Positions 22,606 through 33,705 of a stretch of DNA of 64,000 nt are shown here, in pieces (position 1 is the first letter of the stretch; the number at the start of each line of letters is the position of its first letter). The notes under the pieces are model-generated. The model ran no database searches and was not told where the DNA came from. It saw nothing but the letters and a program-made list of their open reading frames with translations. Made by a program: the position numbers and the translations under genes. The stretch is from Paracamarosporium sp. OC-R06-R3 (taxonomy: Eukaryota > Ascomycota > Dothideomycetes > Pleosporales > Didymosphaeriaceae): contig JACVRA010000395.1 in the NCBI GenBank assembly GCA_019828545.1, forward strand, positions 62,001 to 126,000, given 5' to 3'.

Positions 22606-24249
22606 CTTATCTGATTTTGATCCTGAATGATCTCTTAAGGAGAATGGGTGGGAACGATATCCCTCTTGGTGCTTTGAACGAAACAGGTAAATGTTTTGAG
22701 GGAAATGTCGCTTTGGGTATGTATCTGAAACTGACTTGGATGATAAACTGATATCTTTGTACTTGATATATTCCTTATAAGGTCGATTGGTTGGTGATAT
22801 ATGTATAGGGAAGTGTCGTCCGGTGAAGGTGTATACGTGCTATCGTCGTAGCCTCCTTGCAAGAGCTGTTCAATGATTGGACGGCGATGTTAGTATTGAC
22901 CTGACGTTGCGTAGTCTTCGATGTGTGGCGTGCAAGAGCATACGTAGTCCGTGTGCTCAATATAGTTCTAGATGTCTGCGTGTGTGGATCGACGAAGTCG
23001 CGAGAATGATTATGCGGCCTCAGGAGCCCAACCGCCAGGCATCTTATATGCCTACGTAACCTGACACTACAGGACCTTTCTATTCAGTATTCTATAATGA
23101 TATCAGGGATGAATGAAGTGTGGTCAAGGCGGTGTGCCACTATGATTCACGCTTGCATCGCATATCGCTTAGACATTATATCCTGCTGACGCTTGGGAAC
23201 ATGCCTAGAGAATCAATACGCGTATTACAAGGCCGCGAATCACCTACTGCCTATGTCCTAGGGTCGGCGGCGCGTTACAATTGCTCACCGGTCTCTGACT
23301 GTAGACATCAGTCGACGCCGAATGTAACGACGCTCAGTTCATGCACTTTGCGCACTGAATATTCATGGCTTGCTCACTTCTATGATCCTAAACTAGTTTA
23401 CAGACTCAAGGTCTCCCGGCCCCTCCACCCCCTTGATCGTTCCCTCACCGCTGTGAATTGAATATGCCGTTCCCTAAACTATGGACATTTGAAGAACCAC
23501 ACATCTTACCAGCTTGACGGTAAGGATGTTTTGTCGCTTACATCGGTAAGAGCAAGTGATGAGTCAAAACATTCGTAGGCAGAGATGTGTGACGCGGCTC
23601 ATATTCTGGCATGGATACGACGAAAGCGGGTGAGCTGGAAAGTGCAAGCGAATCTGATCGGCAGTGCCTGCCATTTCAGGGGAAGAGTCATCGCAGGGCT
23701 GCAAAGCCTCGATAGGTGCAACATCAACCCTCTCCGCGAATATATGACCAAGGACTGCATTATGATCAACGAATTAATGGGAGTGTTGGTGTTGCGAGAT
23801 AGTGCAAGAGAAGTTTAGGCAAAGTGAAGGCGTTAGGCGCAAAATTAAAGAGAATGAAAGAAGGTTATCTGAACAATTTTATCGTGGAGTTACCTGAAAA
23901 CACCATCACAAAAACAAGCTGAAATGTTTGTAGGCTTGCAACAGCGAAAAATGAATGAAGAGTAGAACGAAAGGTAAGACGCTGGCGAAGATGATTAAGA
24001 TGAGTATGCTCATAGTGTGGGTGCCCCATGCCAACGACAGCTTTCCAAAATGATCCGATAGGGTCTCGACCCTATAGAACGCCTATTTGTGGGCACAGTA
24101 AACCTCGAAATACCACTCCCAGCCCGGTACAATGCCCAGATAGCGCCGAATCGCCGAAATGCTCGCTCATAACCAACGCCAATCGAGATATCGTACAAAT
24201 TCACTTCTATTCCAAAAATGATCGTAACGGTCGTAAAGAGTGAGGGCGT
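22606..24249. other. Intergenic, no gene seen
   Basis: About 1.6 kb, AT-rich in parts. It holds the promoter of the small basic protein gene and the 3' flank of the coiled-coil gene. No frame with convincing protein character, RNA gene or repeat was seen. Confidence 0.45.
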
Positions 24250-25576
24250 CTAAAGCTGCCGTTGCCGCTGTGCCATCACCCACTTCATCTTATCCTGAGT
24301 CTGTTGCATTTCTTGCACTAGTCTTGCCGCCTCACGCTCTTTCTCGGGTACGGCCACTCGTAACCATCCAGCCTCTTTTGTCAACTCTTCCATGTCCTTC
24401 TCATGTTCGCGCTTGTACTGTCCCATCATGTCGACCATCTTGGCCTCTGTTCGCTGTTTCCGAGAAAGTTCGTGTTGCAATTGATCGCTGATGATGCCTT
24501 GCCGCTTGATCTTGTCCGCATCCTCATACTGCTTTTGACGTAGCTCTTTCATTTGCTCGGTAATGTACTTAATCTTCTTCTCATAGCCATCGGTTATTCG
24601 CTTGTATCCTTCTCGAGCCGTATCCGCATTTGTTTCGGAAAGGTGTTTCTGCTCGTATGCCGCAGCAAGTTGGCGTTGTGTTTCTGACCGTGTGTCTCCA
24701 AGCATCTTCAGGGCCTCTTCTGCTCTCTGCTCGGCAGCCTTTCTTCTCTTGGTTTCCTGCTCTAGTTGTGCCTTCATCTCTTCCAATTTCCTATCCTTCC
24801 GTTCCAAGGCCCTCGAGTTGGTATCAACGAGTAGCTGTAGGTGCTGGTGTTCCGCGCGGGAATCTTCGGCTTTGGAGCGTGCAGCCGACACGCGCTTCGC
24901 CTCTTCCTCTCGCGCCAGTCGCTCTGCTTTTAATTCTCTCTTCAGCTTCTCGTTCTCGGATGTGATCTTGTCAATGTACTGTGACGTCTTCGAGGCTTGT
25001 GATGTAGCATGTGCGTTCGGACGAGCCCAGCCGTTGGGCATGGACGTAGGATCGGGAGCCATGGGTGAGTCGATGGCCAGTGGACCGATGTTATTGCGAG
25101 GGAATGTGTGAATTGCGTGCATGGCAGAACTGCCAGAGGAAGGGTAAGGAGGACCGTTCGGTGAATTTAACGTATGGTCGTTCAACCCCGAGCTATTGGC
25201 ATTGTCCCACGAGTCAGGACCGAGGCTAGGGAGTAGGGATGCTGTGGAAATTGCTTTGGAATCAGTATACAAAATCTCCAAACAGTTCAGCGAGAGGTGG
25301 AATGCAGTAGCAATGAAGCGTGGAAAGCGTAGCTCCTACGCATGCGATTGCCGGGTAAAGGATGCTGGCAGCGCACGGTTTGGTTTTTGTTTTGGCAGGG
25401 GTCAGGGTGAGCTTACTTGTCTTAGATTTGAGCGGCGTGCACGGCTTGCCGCCGCCGCGTAAGTTTGCCAGCAACGATGTCCGGGACCGCGGAAGCGGGT
25501 TAATAGCCGTGGCCACCTGCTCCTCGTCGTTAGGGCTGCTGGATCTCTGTCGACGCCGCGGACTCCAACAGGCCAT
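24250..25576 (-). CDS. Long coiled-coil protein, She3-like (tentative)
   Basis: Two exons, 25417-25576 and 24250-25241, with a 175-nt intron, give 383 aa. Exon 1 starts MACWSPRRRQRSSSPNDEEQ, a basic Ser/Pro-rich head. After a Pro/Ser/Asn-rich linker, residues from about 140 onward form a nearly continuous heptad coiled coil (ITSENEKLKRELKAERLARE, KLEEMKAQLEQETKRRKAAE). It ends VQEMQQTQDKMKWVMAQRQ. The layout resembles proteins annotated in filamentous ascomycetes as SWI5-dependent HO expression protein 3 (She3-like), but coiled coils attract false matches, so the assignment is weak. Membership would suggest RNA or myosin cargo adaptor work. The long frame also reads upstream through the intron; the spliced start is preferred because it has an ATG. 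Confidence 0.6.
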
Positions 25577-27939
25577 GGTAATCAATGCTGGTGTGGTCGG
25601 CTTCAAGCACGCAAGCGCTACGATGCTTATGTAGAAGGCACACCTACGACCAGGAATTGTAAACAGACGACGGTATGATCGAACTGCGAGACAGGCAACA
25701 AGACACGGCTCATGACATACCGGGACAGGCTGGAGGATGGACCGGAATCGCGAATCGAGACACGAAAGAGCGCAATGGCGGCCGAGTGAATCCAAAGTGC
25801 CGTTCTTTCATGTGGCTACTGTGGGCAGCCTCAACCAAGAGACGAGCTTGTCAGGTCGGAAGGCTCCGCAACGGAACCTCTTTCGCGACAGCACTCAAAG
25901 AGGCATGCTTGAGAGCAAAGATCAGAGACTTGCCCTGCGACATGATTGAAATTGGTCGAGAATGGGAGGGTGCATTCTTCGTGCCTGCCAAGACCTCAAA
26001 AGCACGATCCAATCAGCACTGGGACGTGTCCGAGTCTCTGATCACGTAAGCCAGATCGCTCCGCTACACTGGAATTGCAACCGCGTAAACTTGACCTATC
26101 ACCATTTCGCTAGTTTGGGCTTGCACAAGTCTCCCCCTAGTCACCACGTCAAACGTGGGGCTCGAAACCATGGCAACAGCCCGTGGGTGTCTTCGACCAT
26201 GACGCAACTCGCCTTTCTATCGTCTGCCATCAAATCTTGTCCGTGAATTCCAGTCCTGTCGACCCTCATGGAAGCCGTTCGGTATCTCAGCTTCACATCA
26301 CCCAAAGCAGAACCCCTGCATAGTTCGCAGAGCCAAATTTGGCAAGTGGCGCAGGTGAAACTTCCCCCATCGGTTTCAGCGACAATGGCGCGCGCATTCA
26401 TGGATCATGGTTGTCGCGCGCGATTGAGTCGACATGCATGACCTGAGACTGCAATAGGGGTCCAATCACTTGAAATTGCAACCTGAAATTTGGCTCAATC
26501 TGACATGTGGAGATGATTCCGGCCACCTTTGTCGGGCAGAGCAGCTGCGGTGGGTAGAGGCGCATGGAAGGGTAACGTACGGTTTCATGTTGACGCGGAG
26601 ACTAGACAAACTTTGATGACTGTGATTCGACCACAACAACCAAGAACCATAGGAGGAAGCGCAGATCCTAACATAGGTCTAGCTGCTCTTCCAAACGGTA
26701 CCCGTTACCAGTCGCTTTTCCTACCTCAGAGCCATAAAGTGCCTACCAAAAAGCCTTAGCACGTCTTGCTTCTTGCACGACTAGCTTCTTGAAGTCTCAA
26801 TCTCCCGTTTAGAGCGGCCTCTTCCTCTATAACCTTTGGCACTGTCCTCTCCTGTAGTAGCACACCCCACTGGCGTCTTGACCTGCTATGCACTTCCCTA
26901 TGGATTACTCGGCGATCTCAACACATCTTCACAACTACATTCGGGGATATCTACGCACTAATTCTATTGAGCTTTCAACTCTCCCATCGTCACTCTTACG
27001 ACGATCAAGGTCTATCTAATCTTTTAAGTAGCAGTTCCCCTGGTTCGTTCCTCTACTTTTCTTTCTCATTCTCACAGGAAAATTACTAACATTTCTTATT
27101 TTGACAAACCGATTGCAAAAAATTGTAGAGCCAAAAGACAAGACCGAAGCTATGCAGCCCGCTTGGTGTTGATCCAGAAACTCTAGGATTTAGGTGATAA
27201 AGATATCTGTAAATAGCTTTGTATTAAAGAACATGTGGTACATTTCTACCTGCTCTCCGGGTTTGGTTGTTCTGGAGTGCGAGCATCTCCCATTTATTTC
27301 TTTTTTTTTTATCACGCCTTCAAAAGACTAGCTCTTCATTCGGAATTTTAGACACTAGAATTGTTGGCATGCACGTCATTTAATCTTTGATCAAGCTGAC
27401 CACCATAATTGGTTGTTGTTATATTGAATGCGCTAAAAGTTGGATTTGTCGAGATGAGCAACCGTGGAGCTAAGTTCTTCTGCTTTTCTCTAAGGAGCGC
27501 TACTTATGATTGGACAGGAAGAAGTAAGGCCCCCATAGGGCGGGTAGATCGGGTAGAGGTCGGTTGGGCAAGGTTGAACTCGCCTTGTAACACCTGGCAC
27601 CTCCGCTATTTAACGCTTATAACCACTGTTGGTAATGTCAGGAACGGTGCGACAGACGAATTATATGGCCACTATACTGCGTGATTTCCTTCCGTGTCAT
27701 AGACTGAATGTATCTAACCCGCGTATACTACGCCCTTGTCTGTGCCACACAGTACATAACCATCGTGGTCATGGTATATTTGGAATGGTGCATCGCTTGC
27801 AGACAACGGGTTGCCTCATTCTTGGATTCGGTCATTCTGGGCTGGTGTGATCAGCCACTGACGTCCTTATGCCTCTGTTGATCCGCCCAGATGTCGCAAA
27901 TACGAAGGGACAAGCGCCTAGTGTCTGCAGTAACGGAAG
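25577..27939. other. Gene-poor block with an AT-rich core
   Basis: About 2.4 kb between the coiled-coil gene and the P450 promoter. The stretch from about 26,700 to 27,450 is AT-rich and includes a poly-T run near 27,300. Short frames (for example 26141-26401 minus, with a chance CxxC pair) have no supporting exon structure. No transposon ends were found. Confidence 0.45.
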
Positions 27940-27986
27940 CTATATCCTAACCTGATATAGGACACCGTATACCAAGCCTTGTATAC
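27940..27986. promoter_or_regulatory. Paired inverted repeats upstream of the P450
   Basis: Two dyads lie 120-170 bp upstream of the P450 ATG. CTATATC and GATATAG form 7-bp inverted arms around a 7-nt spacer (27940-27960). Two copies of the palindrome GTATAC are separated by 8 nt (27967-27972 and 27981-27986). The layout resembles a binding region for a dimeric regulator, but no factor can be named. The symmetry is seen; the function is inferred. Confidence 0.35.
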
Positions 27987-28107
27987 AGCCTTATCTACTC
28001 GCGCTCCTTACACTTGCTCCGCCTTGTCTCCCATCGATCAAAGGTAGGCCTGCTTGTTTCGGTCGGTAGTGTCCTTCTTTGCGCGCCGCTGCGTAATACT
28101 CGACATC

Positions 28108-29829
28108 ATGTTGTCGACAGCAGTGATTGTGGTCATTGCCCTAGTTGTGGCTTATATTATTCGGAGTATCCAGACATACTTTGAGCTACGCGATTTTGGG
28201 GGACACTGGTCTGCCGGCTGGTCCAGGCTGTGGCTTCTTCGCGCCCATCAGGGTGGAAATATGCACAAGGAATTCACAAAGATCAACGAAAGATACGGTG
28301 CGTATGACCAGATGGGCGACAACTTTGCTGCTATTCTATCGAGTTGACAGCCTATCACTGACATTATATCGTTGTCTATGATCTCTGTTATGGGATTGCT
28401 CAAAGTACGAGCTGACAATTCATGTCCACAGGTTCTACAGCACGAATTGCGCCGAAGATGCTAATCACGAGCGACCCCGACCTTGTGCGGCGTATGAGTG
28501 CCGTACGTTCACCCTTCACAAGAGGCCCCTGGTACGCATGTCTGAAACTTCACCCCGAGCGTGAAAACATCGCTTCCTACGTTGATGAAGGGAAACATGC
28601 AGATATGCGCAGTCGCATGTCCTACGGATACTCTGGGAAAGAGAATGCACACTTAGAAAAAGACGTTGATGATATCCTGCTCCAAATGTTCGATCTGATA
28701 CGAAAGGAATATGTTACAAAACCAGAGGATGGCCTCTTTCGTCGTATGGATTTGGGCAAGGTCTCGTCCTTCCTCACGCTCGACATCATATCCAAAGTCG
28801 CTTTCGGTGAGCCTTTTGGTTACGTGACGACCAACAACGATCCATTTGGATACATGGAGAATCTGAAGACTCTATTGCCGGCTGTAGCCTTGTTTGGGGT
28901 TTACACTGAACTAACGAACATCCTCAAGGTGCCATTCATCAAAGCAGCACTCCCAAGCTCGATAGACAAACGCGGATTGGGACGCGTAATGGGGTTTGCT
29001 AGGGACCGTGTGCAAGAGCGCTTCGGCCAAGAGGCTCGCGTGCGTCGGGACATGCTGAACTCATTCATCAAAAACGGTTTGACACAGCCCGAGCTGGAGG
29101 GCGAAACGCTGTTGCAGATCACAGCTGGGTCAGACAGCACGGCTTCGGCGTTACGCATGACCTTGCACTTCATCTCAACCTCTCCGCCCATCCTAGAGCG
29201 TCTTCTCGCTGAAATACATGAATCAATAGCAGCTGGTCGAATCAGAAGACCAATTATTAAAGATACTGAAGCACGTCAGCTTCCGTACCTACAAGCTTGC
29301 ATCAACGAAGGGCTACGCATGTATCCACCTATCACTGGAATTATGGCAAAAATGGTACCAAAAGATGGAGCCAAGATCGAAGTGAACGGTGTGGAGAAAT
29401 ACGCTCCCAGCGGCACTCAAATTGGTTGGAACAGCTGGGGCCTGATGCGTGACAAGGGGGTATTTGGGCCAGACTACGATATTTTCCGGCCAGAACGTTG
29501 GCTGCTAAAGGACGACATCGAAGAGAACAAAATACACCTGCTCACGATGAACGAGACCCTTTCCCTATGTTTCGGTTATGGCCGGTTTGGCTGCTTAGGT
29601 AAAGGAATCGCATACATGGAGTTAAATAAAGCGCTGATAGAGGTAAGAGCTTACACACTTGCCGTCGTTGACTCTGCTGACCGTTTAGACATTATTACGT
29701 TTCAATCTACAGCCTTGTAGCCTCTCCGACCCTTTCAAGGAGGCCTGTCATGGATTTTACATACACGACGAAATGAATTTCGTCGTTACTGAACGCCTGG
29801 CGGGTAAACCTATTTATAAAGAGGAGTAG
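28108..29829 (+). CDS. Cytochrome P450 monooxygenase, pisatin-demethylase-like
   Basis: Heme-thiolate monooxygenase anchored in the ER. Three exons, 28108-28297, 28432-29642 and 29689-29829, give 513 aa. The N-terminal anchor is MLSTAVIVVIALVVAYIIRS. The I-helix is TAGSDSTAS, the ExxR helix is NEGLRMYPP and the PERF-type motif is FRPERW. The heme loop is FGYGRFGCLG, with ligand Cys451. The frame continues past the last donor to a false stop. Splicing there gives the expected P450 end (TLLRFNLQPCSLSDPFKEAC and later EMNFVVTERLAG). Early residues ARIAPKMLITSDPDLVRRM and the GPWY segment resemble fungal P450s annotated as pisatin demethylase or benzoate 4-monooxygenase-like. The substrate is unknown. 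It starts the accessory stretch of this window. Confidence 0.92.
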
Positions 29830-30237
29830 TGTCATGAAAATACAAAGCAAAATGATATAAGACCCTGGTTCGACTTCGTAATTTAGTTGAGCTACAGATT
29901 GCACAAAGGAAGCGCATTATGATAGTATTTGATTCATCCAACTAGCAATGAATTTGTTCTCTAGTATTAAGCTATTGCTCGTTTTATAGCAACCTACTTC
30001 AATTCTCGTGCATTACACAGTCCGCAATCCTTCCTTGTCCCCGCGACATTTGCATGCATAAGTGGATATTGTCCAACCTGAACGCCATCGCGCCTTTTAA
30101 AACCGCATTTGAGCCAAACTCCGAGTAACTTCAACCTAGGCAATGAGCCTTTTTCGGGTATCATAGCTGATCTTAGAGTAAATGTTGGAGGAAGGAGTTA
30201 ATCTATACTCGTTCCAAATCGGTGCACCGCGGATTCC
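29830..30237. other. Convergent intergenic spacer
   Basis: About 400 bp, AT-rich, between the convergent ends of the P450 and the small hypothetical gene. Nothing else recognised. Confidence 0.5.
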
Positions 30238-30672
30238 TCACTCCATCGTATCCATCTCAGTCACGGAATCTCTCCTCTCTAAGCTCTTCTTAGAAGCCGA
30301 AGTTCCTTCAAAGATTCTCCTCAGTTCCTCCTCGTTATCTACAGAGAGATCTTCTTCCCTCAACCTCCCCCAGTTCTCCGGCTCTCGATGTATCGCTACA
30401 ACGTACTGCTTGCCGTTTTGTGCAGTGGGATCGAACTGATACCTAACATCAGCGCCGTCACGGGCCCTATATCTGAACATCTCTGTGCCAGCTTTGGGCT
30501 CGGGTATGGGGGATGAAGGCGCAGTGTCAAGTTCAGGGTCGAAGGTTTCGATGACTTGATCGAGCAGAGCCGGGCCTTCATCGCTGTTGTTTAGGCGCTT
30601 GGACGGGTTGAAGAGGTACTTGATTGTGTTGTTGTTGGAATCGTGGAAAGCGTAGACTGCAAAGGCGGGCAT
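30238..30672 (-). CDS. Hypothetical protein, 144 aa
   Basis: Single-exon frame starting MPAFAVYAFHDSNNNTIKYL. Two similar short beta-like segments are visible: AFHDSNNNTIKYLFNPS near the start and RARDGADVRYQFDPT near residue 80. Each has an aromatic residue followed by an Asp/Asn turn and then YxFxP, suggesting an internal duplication of a small beta unit. The C-terminus is acidic then basic (EEELRRIFEGTSASKKSLER). No signal peptide or membrane helix. I do not recognise the family. Composition and the conserved-looking repeat favour a real gene, but homologues are not confirmed. Confidence 0.5.
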   Translation of the reverse strand: MPAFAVYAFHDSNNNTIKYLFNPSKRLNNSDEGPALLDQVIETFDPELDTAPSSPIPEPKAGTEMFRYRARDGADVRYQFDPTAQNGKQYVVAIHREPENWGRLREEDLSVDNEEELRRIFEGTSASKKSLERRDSVTEMDTME

Positions 30673-31462
30673 TGTGTTGGTTGTGGAGAGCCTTGGCTTG
30701 CTTTCCCTCGGTGAAGTTGTGGTAGGTATTGTATCGAGGCTTGTGAGTATTTGTGTTGTGTTTGATTGTTGTGATGCCAGAGTACGTTCAAGAACTTCAA
30801 TTTATATGCCCCTTCTCACCTAAGGCTCAGATGGTCCTGGAATATTCGTGACGTCGTGAGACTCTTGTCGCTGATTCGCCCTGGCGCTCCAATGAAAGTG
30901 CGCGAAGCTTCCTGGATCTTGCCGAATGTGCTAGAACAAGCGAGCGACTACCAGAAATGGCGACCACCCACCATTGTCTTCTCGAACCTATCTTCGATAC
31001 AAGTGACTCTAGTCCCCTATGTGGGCAAGTGGGTATACTTCGTATTGGCACATTGTCTAATTTCATTTCAGTTTGAACGACGCCATAGTGGTCATAGCGT
31101 GTTGCACCCAGGCGTGAACTTCAGGTCAAGCCAACTAGTCGTTTCTTGCATATATGCAATCGACATTGCTTCTACTGAAGTTACTTCTTTCATCCCTAAA
31201 TGGTGGTACATGGATGGTTTTGCCTTGAAGCAGCTATCCGTGCAAGTCGCGAGCAATAAATCTCTGCCCAACCAGACGCAAAACCGCCCAGATGCGGTAA
31301 AATCCTGATCCACCACTCACCTCAAGCGCCTGGATAAAATTGAGTACCTTTTCCAAAACCCAGCTTCGAGTCTGGTTGCCTTGCAATCCGACTTGGCGCC
31401 CAGATGTGGAAACTCTGCCCCATTACGCCCGAACTTCGGCCCCACTTAGATTATCATAGATC
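30673..31462. other. Intergenic, no gene seen
   Basis: About 800 bp holding the promoters of the small hypothetical gene and, further on, the siderophore transporter. A 150-codon plus-strand frame (30856-31308) has no recognisable feature and is within chance length for this base composition. Confidence 0.4.
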
Positions 31463-31471
31463 ATCAGATAA
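31463..31471 (+). promoter_or_regulatory. Iron-responsive GATA-factor site ATCAGATAA
   Basis: Exact match to ATCWGATAA, the extended site bound by fungal iron-sensing GATA repressors (SreA, Sre1, Urbs1). It lies about 360 bp upstream of the siderophore transporter start. A reversed GATAA core (TTATC, 31451-31455) lies 8 bp away, and another TGATAG lies near 31600. These repressors silence siderophore uptake genes in iron sufficiency. The motif is seen; binding is inferred from the motif plus the downstream gene. Confidence 0.6.
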
Positions 31472-31832
31472 GATCGTGATTGATGGAAGACCTTAACGCT
31501 ATTATGCGCTGGAAATAGTCGGACTAAAATTCTGTTTGTGGCACCGAGTTGATGGTACATTAGGGTTGCATATTTCGAACGCCTTGCCTGGCTGGGTGAT
31601 GATAGACATCCATCAAAGGGATGGAGAAGACTTTGCGAGACGGCGCGGATCCAACATGGCGGATGGAGCCTGACAATAACAGGTCAGGGTATCTGCTTTA
31701 CCGAGAGCGAAGCCGGGCGGCGCTGTGTGGCGATGGAATGTACGGTACGTATAAGGTGTGGACACTTGCCGCAGGTCCTGGTTCCAATCCGAGCATTGCA
31801 AGCTGCGCCCTATTTTCACAGCGTCAATTATC

Positions 31833-33705
31833 ATGGGAGTGTTTTCTATGAACAAGGTTGAGGGACCAACCGCTACTGCGGCACCTCATCAGAATGGCCA
31901 ACCTTCAGACTCAGAAAAGGGTGTCAAAGTCGATACCCCTTCTGAGCAAGGTAGCGACGAGAAGATATCATCCACTGCCCAAGCCGGAGTCAAAAAGGTG
32001 GAAGCAGCGACTACGGTCTGGACAAAATGGCAGCTAATTGCAGCGTATTCGATGTAAGCTATGGTCCCAGAGCCTTAATGATGACGGAAACTGACCTCCA
32101 CATCAGCATCTGGTGGATATACTTCGTTACTTCAATCCAGGAAGTCGTCCTTCGTGCCATGAACCCCTACGTCGTCAGTGCATTCCGTCTGCACTCCTTA
32201 ACCGCCGCCGTTGGCATCATGTCCTCCATCATTGGAGGCTTATCGAAGATACCGTTGGCCAAGTTGCTTGATACATGGGGTCGCCCGCAAGGCTTGTTGC
32301 TTTCATTATTCGTCTGGATTATGGGCTACGTGATGATGGCCGCCTGCAAAAACGTGCAAACATATGCCGCTGCACAAGTCTTTTCATCAACGGGGTATGT
32401 CATATCGCTGTATGTACATATTATGTTTCACCCACTCACCATGTGTTAGATCCCAAGCTGTCAGCTATTGTTTGACCGTGTTTGTTGCCGACACTTCGAC
32501 ACTCAAGAACCGTGCTCTGATGCTGTCATTCGCCACATCGCCCTACATTATCACAACCTGGCTCGGAGGACCGATCTCACAAAGTGTTCTCGAAGGTCCC
32601 GGCTGGCGATGGGCCTTCGGAATATTTTGCATAATCATCCCTGTGGTTGTCATTCCTCTCGCAGCGCTCTTTTTGTGGAACGACCACAAGGCTAAGAAGC
32701 TTGGCCTTATCGAAGACACCAAGTTCAATTGGAGCGCCACGGCTGTCAAAAACTTTTGCATTGAGGTGGATCTCGTAGGAATTTTGATCCTGACGGCGGG
32801 TATGGCATTGTTCCTACTCCCGTTCAGCTTGTGGTCGTACCAAGAAAAGCAATGGGAGTCACCAATGATCATATGCATGATCGTCTTTGGCTTTCTTCTT
32901 CTTATTCTATTTCCGATCTGGGAGAAGTTTTTTTGCGCCTGTAACATTCATCCCGTACAGCTTGCTTCTTGATCGAACAGTATTCATGGCGGGTGTTATG
33001 TTCATCTTCAATTATTTCAACAGCGCTGTCTGGGGAAGCTATTTTGGTTCGATGCTGCAGGTTGTATGGAACCTAAGCGTCACGAACGCCAGCTACGTCA
33101 GCTCGATCTTTCGCGTAGGATCGTGTCTATGGTGCCTCGCCGCCGTCGGCCCAGCCATCCGTTACACGGGTCGATTCAAGTGGACCGCCGTGTTCTTCGC
33201 GCTCCCACTGGACATACTTGCTGTTGGTCTCATGATCCACTTCCGGACGCCAGGTACGAACATTGGTTACATCTGTATGACTCAAATCTTTACGGCACTT
33301 GCTGGTGGTACCATCGTCATTGCAGGTGAATTGGCGATGATGGCGCCGTCCGATCATCAACACATGGCAGTCATCCTTGCAGTGCTCAATCTGTTTTGCA
33401 GCATTGGTAGTGCGATTGGAAGCACTGTGTCAGCAGCCATCTGGACCGGCACGTTCCCTGAAGCGCTCGCGAAGCACCTTCCTGCAGACGTCGACGTGAA
33501 GAGTGTATATGCATCGCTTCCAAATCAACTCTCGTATGCGTGGGGCTCACCAGCAAGAATGGGGATTGCTAATGCGTATGCCGAGTCACAAAGGTTGATG
33601 CTAATTACCAGCATCTGTATGCTAGCTGGTGCGCTGATTGCGGCTGCTTTCTGGAGGGATATTAACATCAAGAATCTGAAGCAGGTAAAGGGGCGGGTCG
33701 TATGA
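31833..33705 (+). pseudogene. MFS siderophore-iron transporter with a +1 frameshift
   Basis: Major-facilitator transporter of the fungal siderophore group (MirB/Sit1/Arn-like, 14 helices). Exons 31833-32053, 32107-32394 and 32450-33705 join in phase. Cytosolic N-terminus is Gly/Gln/Ser/Lys-rich. Then come helices with family signatures (IWWIYFVTSIQEVVL, SIIGGLSKIPLAKLLDTWGR, SYCLTVFVADTSTLKNR, GPGWRWAFGIFCII) and late helices (GTIVIAGELAMMAPSDHQH, NQLSYAWGSPARMG). At 32928-32934 a run of seven T replaces the six needed to read EKFFAPV. As written the frame stops at 32972 after 343 codons instead of 587. Everything downstream is fully open, so this is either a recent null allele or a homopolymer base-call error; the coding quality favours the latter or a very young mutation. 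Upstream iron-GATA site present. Confidence 0.85.

Noticed and set aside
26141..26401. Minus-strand frame with a CxxC pair resembling a zinc finger
   Set aside because: Only one Cys pair with a loose second pair, no supporting exons and no promoter-like leader.
30856..31308. 150-codon plus-strand frame
   Set aside because: No motif, no signal, no linked exon; its length is within chance for a 64-kb window.
31741..31810. tRNA-like B-box (GGTTCCAATCC) near 31781
   Set aside because: The flanking 5-bp T-stem does not pair, no acceptor stem or anticodon arm fits, and the site is in the leader of the siderophore transporter.
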